NCBI GenBank assembly: GCA_023427575.1
Contig: JAEZAY010000063.1
Coordinates: forward strand, 1 to 6,434
DNA: 6,434 nucleotides
Reading direction: 5' to 3'
Source: Bacteroidota bacterium
GTDB taxonomy: Bacteria > Bacteroidota > Bacteroidia > Chitinophagales > Chitinophagaceae
How positions within the stretch are numbered: position 1 is the stretch's first letter; every line of letters begins with the position of its first letter. Shown piece by piece: positions 1 through 6,105 of this stretch. The notes below the pieces were generated by a model. The model did no database searches. It was given only the letters and a program-made list of their open reading frames with translations, and was not told the DNA's origin. Both the position numbers and the translations under genes were made by a program.

Positions 1-1041
1 ACCATTCAAACGACTGTTTCGCATAATATTTACATTCCGCGATTTATCATTCCCTTTAAACTTAAAAATCCTTCCACCATTATTTCGCCCCGAACCATTA
101 TTAATCTGAATGCATCCTATACAAACCGCCGCGATTTTTTTGAAGTACGATCGGTGAATGCATCCTGGGGATACGACTGGACCAAAAGAAATCACACCTG
201 GCAGTATATTCCTTTCAATATAGAATTTGTAGATGTACTGAAAAGAGATAGCCTGGTTAAACTGGAACAGGCCAATCCGGCGCTGGTTTTTGCGTTTAAT
301 AACGGACTAATCATCAGCCAGATCCTGTCTTACGGAACTTTTGGCGGGAAGGGAAAACATAAAACACTATTCAGAGCCCGGGTGGAAGAAAGCGGGGCCG
401 TGTTCGGGATGATTAAAAGCCTTGACAAAAGAGATCTCCGGCGGTTTATAAAGGCTGATGTGGAATACAAATATTTTATCGAAAATCCCAAGTCGACCTG
501 GGCTTTCCGGGGTTTTGCCGGCTACGGATATGCGTATGGAAAGGCGGGCGACTCCACCGAGCGATATCTGCCCTTTTTTAAAGCTTATTTTGGTGGCGGA
601 CCTTATAGCATGCGGGCATGGAGAGTACGGCAGTTAGGCATCGGGTCGAGCAATTTCTACGATACCCTGCAGCAGGGCAGAATTGACCGTTTCGGCGATA
701 TCCGGATTGAAGGTAATATTGAATACCGCTTTGATATCGGAACCATCCTGGGTCTGAAACTGCAAAGTGCCCTTTTTGCAGATATCGGCAATATCTGGGT
801 TCGGAATATTTACGATGATCCTAATTTAATTGGCGGCGATTTTTCTTTTAACCGCTTTTTTAAAGATCTGGCAGTGGCGGGAGGCACCAGTCTGCGCCTT
901 GATTTTGACTTCTTCCTTATCCGCTTCGACTGGGCTTATAAGCTCAAAGATCCCGTTTATAAAAATCAGAATGGGGGCTGGTTTCAAAATCTTAAAATTG
1001 GCTCGGGCCAGTTCCAACTGGGAATTGGTTATCCGTTCTGA
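1..1041 (+). CDS. BamA/TamA-superfamily outer-membrane barrel protein (TamL-like), 5'-truncated
   Basis: This is the C-terminal beta-barrel part of an Omp85-superfamily protein, of the kind that inserts or exports proteins at the outer membrane. The frame is open from the first base of the window, giving 346 visible residues. The GTG at 154 is only an internal codon, and the true start lies off the left edge. The segment at about 589-624 reads FGGGPYSMRAWR and is followed by a QLGIGS stretch. This matches the loop motif of Bacteroidota TamL-like proteins, where the usual VRGF/VRGY motif of BamA is replaced by SMRAW/SMRGW. A later FGDIRIEGNIEYRF stretch (about 691-735) is also characteristic. 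The remainder alternates aromatic and polar residues, as beta-strands do, and the protein ends in a terminal Phe (GYPF), the usual outer-membrane barrel end signal. POTRA domains would lie upstream and are not visible. The family assignment is firm. TamL rather than another BamA-like paralogue is an inference. Confidence 0.9.
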   Translation, partial: TIQTTVSHNIYIPRFIIPFKLKNPSTIISPRTIINLNASYTNRRDFFEVRSVNASWGYDWTKRNHTWQYIPFNIEFVDVLKRDSLVKLEQANPALVFAFNNGLIISQILSYGTFGGKGKHKTLFRARVEESGAVFGMIKSLDKRDLRRFIKADVEYKYFIENPKSTWAFRGFAGYGYAYGKAGDSTERYLPFFKAYFGGGPYSMRAWRVRQLGIGSSNFYDTLQQGRIDRFGDIRIEGNIEYRFDIGTILGLKLQSALFADIGNIWVRNIYDDPNLIGGDFSFNRFFKDLAVAGGTSLRLDFDFFLIRFDWAYKLKDPVYKNQNGGWFQNLKIGSGQFQLGIGYPF

Positions 1042-1712
1042 GCATAGGTTTCGCGGATCATTCTTTCGGCTTCCTCCAGATTCATGGCATCATCTACAGA
1101 AAACTCTCCTATCCGGGTTCGGCGCAATTCACTCAGGTATGCACCAGTTCCAAGAATATTTCCGTAGTCAAAAGCCATACTTCGGATATAGGTTCCCGTT
1201 GTACAAACGATCCGGAAAAATATTTTCGGTAATTGAATTGCTGTAATTTCAAACTGCTCAATGGTTACCGGGCGCGGTTCAACTTCCACTACCCTTCCTG
1301 CCCGGGCATGTTCATACAGGCGCCTGCCCTCTTTTTTTATTGGCGAGTGGATAGGTGGCATTTGCAATATTTCTCCGGTTAAGGGAATGGTGGCATCCGT
1401 GATCTGTTTTTCCGTAATGGAACCAATATCCCTGAAATTTTCAGGGATGCTTTCCAGGTCATACGTTGGGGTGGTAGCGCCAATCGTAAAGCTGCCCGTA
1501 TATTCTTTTTCGCGGGCCATATACTCATTGATCTTTTTCGTATACCGCCCCGTGCATAAAATCAATAAACCGGTAGCCAGGGGGTCGAGTGTTCCGGCAT
1601 GACCCACTTTTTTGATCCGTAATATGGACCGGATCTTTCTTACCACGTCGAAGGAGGTCCATTCGAATGGTTTGTCTATCAGCAATACCTTCCCTTCTTC
1701 AAATACGTTCAA
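1029..1712 (-). CDS. truB: tRNA pseudouridine(55) synthase TruB
   Basis: This cytoplasmic enzyme converts U55 of the tRNA T-loop to pseudouridine. The 227-residue product has all the TruB landmarks: DKPFEWTSFDVV (13-24), HAGTLDPLATG (38-48) with catalytic Asp43, EYTGSFTIGATT (70-81), the substrate-loop region QMPPIHSPIKKEGRRLYEHAR (117-137), and GTYIRSMAFDYG (173-184) with the conserved Arg177. It is shorter than the roughly 300-residue proteobacterial enzyme because there is no room for a C-terminal PUA domain, as is common in Bacteroidota. The start is TTG at 1712: between it and the in-frame stop at 1817-1815 there is no ATG, GTG or other TTG, and the N-terminal motif requires a start here. 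No Shine-Dalgarno is visible; the upstream bases are A/T-rich. The stop overlaps the 3' end of the convergent barrel gene. It lies 82 bases downstream of the DUF58 gene, so it may be read from that operon or from its own promoter. Confidence 0.97.
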   Translation of the reverse strand: MNVFEEGKVLLIDKPFEWTSFDVVRKIRSILRIKKVGHAGTLDPLATGLLILCTGRYTKKINEYMAREKEYTGSFTIGATTPTYDLESIPENFRDIGSITEKQITDATIPLTGEILQMPPIHSPIKKEGRRLYEHARAGRVVEVEPRPVTIEQFEITAIQLPKIFFRIVCTTGTYIRSMAFDYGNILGTGAYLSELRRTRIGEFSVDDAMNLEEAERMIRETYAQNG

Positions 1713-1794
1713 TGTGAAATTTTTGGTGAAGATAAGGGAGATGAAAATCTGGTTCCAATATATGTCAGTAGAATTTGTGAGGGAGCGGATGAGC
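1713..1794. other. 82-base spacer between the DUF58 gene and truB
   Basis: This is the only spacer in the window longer than a few bases. It contains no hairpin followed by a T-run, so no intrinsic terminator separates the DUF58 gene from truB. On the minus strand a TATATTGG at 1762-1755 differs by one base from the Bacteroidota -7 element TAnnTTTG, but no TTG partner is seen at the expected distance upstream. No promoter can therefore be called, and read-through from the upstream operon remains possible. Confidence 0.55.
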
Positions 1795-3138
1795 TCAAAT
1801 CGCCTGACGGGCTTTCAGTTCAAGATATTTATTTACGGTATTTACGGTAAGGTTTTCCGGCGGAGTCAATATGGTGAAAATCCCATGATTGCGAAGCTCT
1901 TTTACAATCAGTCTTTTTTCATAACTGAACCTTTCCGCGATTGTTTTAATGTACAATGATTCAAGATCCGCTGATTCGGACCTTGTAAGTTCCCGCAGTT
2001 CCGTATTCTCAAAAAATACCATTAGTACCAGATGATTCCGGGCGATCGCACGCAGAAACGGCAACTGTCTTTGCATGCCGGTAACCGATTCAAAATTTGA
2101 AAATATGATCAGCAGGCTTCGCTGCGGAATTCTGGTCCGGATCAGACTATAGAGTTTTTCGTAATCCGTTTCCAAAAACTTTGTTTCCTGGTTATAAAGC
2201 GTTTCTATAACCGTATTCATTTGGGCAGGTCTTCCGGAAGCGGCGATAAAACTGCCCGGTTCTTCTGCAAAGCTGATTATGCCGGCCTTATCCTGCTTTA
2301 TAAGGGCCACCCGGGTTAACACAAGGGCTGCATTGATGGCATAGTCAAGAAGACTCATTCCGTTGAAAGGCATTTTCATCACCCGGCCTTTATCAATCAG
2401 GCAATAAACAGGCTGGCTTTTTTCATCTGTAAACCGGTTCACCATTAAAGCCGACCTTCTGGCCGTCGCTTTCCAGTTTATACTACGGATATCATCGCCG
2501 GTTACGTACTCCTTGATCTGCTCAAACTCCATGCTATGGCCGATCTTCCTGATTTTCCGGCTGCCGGTTTCCGTTAGCGTATTTGAATACGCTTTTAATT
2601 CAAACTGCCGAAGGGTTTGAAAAGAAGGATAAACCCTGACCGTTTGGCTATTTTCCGAAATTTGCCTTTTAACAACCAGGCGCAGGGGGCTTTTTATAAA
2701 TACATTGGTGTTATGGAAAAGATATTCACCTCTTTCCGTAGGCCGTAGACTATATTCTGCCCTTTGTTCAGATTCCTCCTTCATCTGAAGCATAATCAGA
2801 AAATTCCGGTTCTGAAACTGGTCGGGGATTTCATCGATTATTGAAACCGACACCTGGAACGGATAATGATTACGGATGATCAGTTCAACAATGTTATCGT
2901 CGCCATTACTAAAGCGGTCGGGCATAATCCTGGTAGCGGGTACGCCGTTACGAATGGAGAAAAGCAGGCGGTAATCGAGCAGAACCAGTATAGCAAACAG
3001 GATCAGCAGAATTTTAATCACCGGGAACAAAAATTCCAGCCGGTATGAAAGAACAAACAGCAATATAATGGCAACCAGGGTCCAGTAAAAGCGGCGGCTG
3101 AAATAAAGAGGCCGGATATATCGGGAATAAAACCCCAT
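1795..3138 (-). CDS. DUF58 domain-containing membrane protein with degenerate vWA-like domain
   Basis: DUF58 proteins are the usual partners of MoxR ATPases; their molecular role is not settled. The 447-residue product opens with two hydrophobic segments (about 17-33 and 36-55) separated by only a few residues, which look like a membrane hairpin. A beta-rich region follows (about 60-190), then the DUF58 signature GDDIRSINWKATARR (214-228), then a vWA-like alpha/beta domain (about 243-445). The first vWA strand reads VYCLIDKGRVMKM (244-256), so the metal-site motif DxSxS is DKGRV, with only Asp249 kept. The later strand reads LLIIFSNFES (342-351), with Asn348 where many DUF58 proteins have Asp. 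Metal binding is therefore doubtful, although this form appears usual for the Bacteroidota subgroup. The ATG start lies 2 bases after the MoxR stop, so the two genes are surely cotranscribed and probably translationally coupled. The family call is firm; a role as adaptor or chaperone partner of the ATPase is inferred. Confidence 0.95.
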   Translation of the reverse strand: MGFYSRYIRPLYFSRRFYWTLVAIILLFVLSYRLEFLFPVIKILLILFAILVLLDYRLLFSIRNGVPATRIMPDRFSNGDDNIVELIIRNHYPFQVSVSIIDEIPDQFQNRNFLIMLQMKEESEQRAEYSLRPTERGEYLFHNTNVFIKSPLRLVVKRQISENSQTVRVYPSFQTLRQFELKAYSNTLTETGSRKIRKIGHSMEFEQIKEYVTGDDIRSINWKATARRSALMVNRFTDEKSQPVYCLIDKGRVMKMPFNGMSLLDYAINAALVLTRVALIKQDKAGIISFAEEPGSFIAASGRPAQMNTVIETLYNQETKFLETDYEKLYSLIRTRIPQRSLLIIFSNFESVTGMQRQLPFLRAIARNHLVLMVFFENTELRELTRSESADLESLYIKTIAERFSYEKRLIVKELRNHGIFTILTPPENLTVNTVNKYLELKARQAI

Positions 3139-3140
3139 GG

Positions 3141-4118
3141 CTATCGGGGTATTTCAATTCCGTGAATAATATCGGCAATCACCTGATCAGTTGATACGCC
3201 CTCCATTTCCTTATCAGGAGTCAGTACAATCCGATGACGCAGTACCGGTGGCGCCGTAAAAATGATATCCTCCGGGGTAACGAAATCACGGCCACGCATA
3301 GCCGCCAGCGCTTTCGACCCGTTCAGGATTCCGATGGATGCCCGGGGTGAGGCGCCCAGGTAAACAGACTTATTGTTTCGCGTATTAGAAACAATGGCTG
3401 TAATAAAACTCAGCAGCTTATGCTCCACATGAATTTTTCTTACCCTTTCCCTCAAACTGGCAATATCGGAGGCCGAAATAACCGAATGCACTTCATGAAT
3501 CATCTTGTCAAGTCCCGACTGGTGATGATGAAGCAGGATCTTAAATTCCTCCTCCGCTGAGGGATAGGTAACATCAATTTTAAATAGAAAGCGGTCGAGC
3601 TGCGCTTCCGGTAAATGATAGGTGCCCTCCTGCTCAATGGGGTTTTGTGTGGCAATTACCAGGAAGGGTTCTTCCAGGTGATAGGTTTGGCCATCAACGG
3701 TGATCTGCCTTTCTTCCATTACTTCGAAGAGAGCAGCCTGTGTTTTCGCCGGCGCCCGGTTGATCTCATCAATCAAAACAATATTGCTGAAAATGGGGCC
3801 CGGTTTAAATTGAAAAGCGGAATCTCTGGGATTGAAAACAGAAGTTCCGATCACATCCCCCGGCATCAGGTCGGGTGTGAACTGAATCCGCGAAAAGCCA
3901 ACGGAAATGCTTTTGCTGAGCAATTTTGCGGTAAGTGTTTTTGCGATTCCCGGAACTCCTTCTATCAGCACATGACCATCGGCCAGTACGGCGGCCAGCA
4001 ATAATTCGATCATGTTATCCTGGCCTACAATCACTTTACCCATTTCTTTTTTGAGTACTTCAACCGATTCCTGCAACAAGCTTAGATCCGTTCTTTGTTC
4101 AAAAAAAGTTTCTTCCAT
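3141..4118 (-). CDS. MoxR-family AAA+ ATPase
   Basis: MoxR ATPases are AAA+ proteins thought to act like chaperones, remodelling or activating partner proteins, often together with vWA proteins. The 325-residue product is full length and all ATPase motifs are intact: Walker A GVPGIAKT (54-61), Walker B VLIDEINR (114-121), sensor 1 ATQNP (156-160), the EAQLDRFLFK stretch with probable arginine finger Arg176 (171-180), and sensor 2 GASPRAS (255-261) in the C-terminal helical lid. There is no signal peptide or membrane segment, so it is cytosolic. The ATG start at 4118 lies 8 bases after the DUF4350 stop. A weak AAGGA at 4134-4130 sits 11 bases before the start, inside the end of the upstream gene. 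The position between the DUF4350 and DUF58 genes implies that it serves a membrane complex made by its neighbours. The family is certain; the substrate is unknown. Confidence 0.98.
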   Translation of the reverse strand: MEETFFEQRTDLSLLQESVEVLKKEMGKVIVGQDNMIELLLAAVLADGHVLIEGVPGIAKTLTAKLLSKSISVGFSRIQFTPDLMPGDVIGTSVFNPRDSAFQFKPGPIFSNIVLIDEINRAPAKTQAALFEVMEERQITVDGQTYHLEEPFLVIATQNPIEQEGTYHLPEAQLDRFLFKIDVTYPSAEEEFKILLHHHQSGLDKMIHEVHSVISASDIASLRERVRKIHVEHKLLSFITAIVSNTRNNKSVYLGASPRASIGILNGSKALAAMRGRDFVTPEDIIFTAPPVLRHRIVLTPDKEMEGVSTDQVIADIIHGIEIPR

Positions 4119-4126
4119 ATTCGCTG

Positions 4127-5350
4127 TTATCCTTGTTTATAAAATTTGTCCAGCCTTTGATGAAAATCCATCAACTGCTCATCTGTAACTTCCGGAAAAT
4201 CCTGGAAATATTTTATAATGTAAACGATTTGTTCGATCGATTCCGCATCATAACCGCTTTTGAATGCAAGCCTGCTGATAAATCCTTCCTGCAGGTCGCG
4301 GGTTGGGATATTATAACGCGTTCTTACATAATCGAGAAAATGTACGGTCATCTTGTTCGACAAATCCTTGTTATCGTGGCGTTGATGATACAATCTTCCA
4401 ATCGTTTTTACAAATTCCAGGGACGCGTTTTTAGGAGCCTGCCTTTCTGGTACAATCCGCTGTTTCCGTTTGGATTCAAAGATATAAATCAGTGCAAAAA
4501 GGATTAAAACCAGCCAGAATGGCCATTTCAGAATTCTATCCTCCATGAACATCCGTAATTTAGAAAAATTGTCCCTGGCCTTATCTGATCCAAAGCGGTG
4601 ATAGCGGAAATAATCATCCCAATAAACAGAGTATAGATCTTTTGGAAGAAAGGAAAGGGCCTGATTGTAATAATTGCTGTTATCCTTATGCAGCAGAAAA
4701 AAATTGGAAAAAGCAGCCGGCGCTACCTGTACAAACAGGGAACCGCCATTCTCATACCGGAATTGTACAAAATCGGGATCACCCGTTTCATTGTATCCCA
4801 ATACCGTGGTATAGGAAGAATCGTATTCTGTAAAATGATTATCCAGCCGCATTCCCGGGTATACGTATCCGTGATAGTCGCCGGTTAAAGGATCTTCAAT
4901 GGTGACCGAAAGCGAATCTTTACGGTTCAGCACCGAAGTGGGGTAGGCGGCTTTTAATCCAAGCGTATCCAGAAAATCGGAGCCGATTTCCATGGCACTG
5001 ATAAATACATGGTTTCCATTTCCGATAAAGGTCATAATGGATTCAAGTTCCTTTTCCCCCGGTACAAAAGCCGGTGAAATGATCAGGTACAGCGAACGTT
5101 CCGCTTCGGAAGGAAGGGCACCGAAGCCGCTAATCTTGTATGAATTGGTGGATGCCGGCGATTTCTCAACTACTTCAACCGACGCGTCGGGAAAGATTGA
5201 CCGCAAATTTTCATAGGCATAATAAGCCCCGTAGGGGATCTTGTCTTTTCCGGCCAGTGTAATTCGTTCATTAATGGATTTACGATTACAGCCCGTCAGA
5301 AAAACGGCGAGAAAGGCAAAGAAAATAATATGTACAATCCGAAATTTCAA
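4127..5350 (-). CDS. DUF4350 domain-containing protein with lipobox and one membrane segment
   Basis: This family has no established function. The 407-residue product begins with a hydrophobic signal ending in the lipobox LTGC (Cys21), so it may be a lipoprotein. Residues about 30-270 form the DUF4350 region, with the recognisable KIPYGAYYAYENLRSIFP (37-54) and an alpha/beta stretch LYLIISPAF (87-95) then ELESIMTFIGNGNHVFISA (101-119). This resembles the degenerate glutamine-amidotransferase-like fold of GldG-type proteins. A membrane segment follows (about 276-291) with KRKQR just after it, placing the large region in the periplasm and the last 110 or so residues in the cytosol. That helical tail may resemble the DUF4129 tail of the preceding gene. 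The start is TTG at 5350, overlapping the upstream TGA as TTGA; no ATG, GTG or other TTG was found in-frame in the preceding 45 bases, and later starts would remove the signal. The MoxR gene follows after 8 bases. The family call is good; the lipoprotein status is inferred. Confidence 0.9.
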   Translation of the reverse strand: MKFRIVHIIFFAFLAVFLTGCNRKSINERITLAGKDKIPYGAYYAYENLRSIFPDASVEVVEKSPASTNSYKISGFGALPSEAERSLYLIISPAFVPGEKELESIMTFIGNGNHVFISAMEIGSDFLDTLGLKAAYPTSVLNRKDSLSVTIEDPLTGDYHGYVYPGMRLDNHFTEYDSSYTTVLGYNETGDPDFVQFRYENGGSLFVQVAPAAFSNFFLLHKDNSNYYNQALSFLPKDLYSVYWDDYFRYHRFGSDKARDNFSKLRMFMEDRILKWPFWLVLILFALIYIFESKRKQRIVPERQAPKNASLEFVKTIGRLYHQRHDNKDLSNKMTVHFLDYVRTRYNIPTRDLQEGFISRLAFKSGYDAESIEQIVYIIKYFQDFPEVTDEQLMDFHQRLDKFYKQG

Positions 5351-6105
5351 TAGGTGATGCGGTTTTGAAATCGGGTGAAATTGCCAGAAATAAGCTCAAA
5401 CTGTTCCCGGGTTAATGAAAACTCACCATACCAGACATATTCATAAATGCGGAGCAATGATTTGAAATCGCCCGCGAATGGCGTAGTTTCCAGTTGCAAT
5501 GCGTAATCGCGATTCGTTGTTTTAAGATCATATTGAATCAACTCTTTTTCATGCAAAGAATAAAGGGCTATGAGATAAAGATTTCGCAGTGCAAGCCGGT
5601 AATCGCCGGAAGTCATTGCGTTTTTATAGGCTGATTGAAGAGCTTCGCGGTCGGGTAAATCAGACCCCTCTTCGTGTGATTCGCCATCCGGTTTTATTTT
5701 TCGCCGCAATAAATTGTTTGAAACAATCAGGCGCCATAATACAAAGAGAACAAGAACCGCTAGTCCCAGGTAAAATAAAATTCTGGTAGCCGGGTGCCGG
5801 AGCATGGAAAACAGAAATTCTGCCAGCGAGGGACCTGATTTTACTTTTTTCTTCGTCCAATATTCCGGGTCATTGGCATATTCAAAGGCCCTGGTGTTTT
5901 TTAATTTTTCGACTACCGTGTCGGCCACTTTGCGGAAGCTGACAGAATCAGAACCGAATTCCCTATTGCTGATGGTCTTTTCGCCGCTTCCCGCTTTTTC
6001 GATCAGATCTTTCGGTTCCTGTGAATAAACGGCGGTATTTACGGCGTTAAAAAATAAAAACGCCGTCATCAGAAATAAGCTGATATGAACGAATCTTTTC
6101 TCCAT
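5347..6105 (-). CDS. DUF4129 domain-containing membrane protein
   Basis: DUF4129 proteins have no proven biochemical role but recur beside MoxR and DUF58 genes. The 252-residue product starts with a likely signal peptide (hydrophobic about 7-27, possible cleavage after AVYSQ), followed by a charged region (29-106) expected in the periplasm. One strong membrane helix lies at about 108-128 and is followed by NLLRRKIK, which puts the rest in the cytosol. The helical C-terminal part (about 150-252) holds the DUF4129 hallmark IYEYVWYGEFSLTREQF (220-236), in which the WYG and the following T-x-E-Q are typical. The ATG start shares one base with the stop of the SpoIIM gene (TGATG), and the stop overlaps the TTG start of the DUF4350 gene, so coupling on both sides is likely. 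No Shine-Dalgarno is apparent. If the N-terminal segment is not cleaved, the protein would have two membrane anchors. The family call is good; the topology is inferred. Confidence 0.88.
   Translation of the reverse strand: MEKRFVHISLFLMTAFLFFNAVNTAVYSQEPKDLIEKAGSGEKTISNREFGSDSVSFRKVADTVVEKLKNTRAFEYANDPEYWTKKKVKSGPSLAEFLFSMLRHPATRILFYLGLAVLVLFVLWRLIVSNNLLRRKIKPDGESHEEGSDLPDREALQSAYKNAMTSGDYRLALRNLYLIALYSLHEKELIQYDLKTTNRDYALQLETTPFAGDFKSLLRIYEYVWYGEFSLTREQFELISGNFTRFQNRITY

Noticed and set aside
154..156. GTG at 154 as the start of the barrel gene
   Set aside because: The frame is open all the way to base 1 with barrel-like sequence before the GTG, and the family is much longer than 295 residues, so the codon is internal.
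830..1246. Open frame of 138 codons on the plus strand across the barrel gene and truB ends
   Set aside because: It is out of frame with the barrel gene and antisense to truB, both supported by strong motifs; its product resembles no known family.
1755..1762. TATATTGG on the minus strand upstream of truB as a Bacteroidota -7 promoter element
   Set aside because: It differs by one base from TAnnTTTG, and no TTG is found at the expected distance upstream for the -33 element, so it is not better than chance in an A/T-rich spacer.
1831..1848. Tandem 9-base direct repeat ATTTACGGT twice
   Set aside because: It lies inside the DUF58 gene and simply encodes TVNTVN near the C-terminus; two short copies do not make a regulatory or mobile repeat.
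1612..1959. Open frame of 115 codons on the plus strand spanning the DUF58-truB spacer
   Set aside because: Most of it is antisense to two well-supported genes, and its product shows no family features or plausible start context.
3615..4004. Open frame of 129 codons on the plus strand
   Set aside because: It lies wholly inside the MoxR gene on the opposite strand, which has all its family motifs; the plus-strand product has no recognisable domain.
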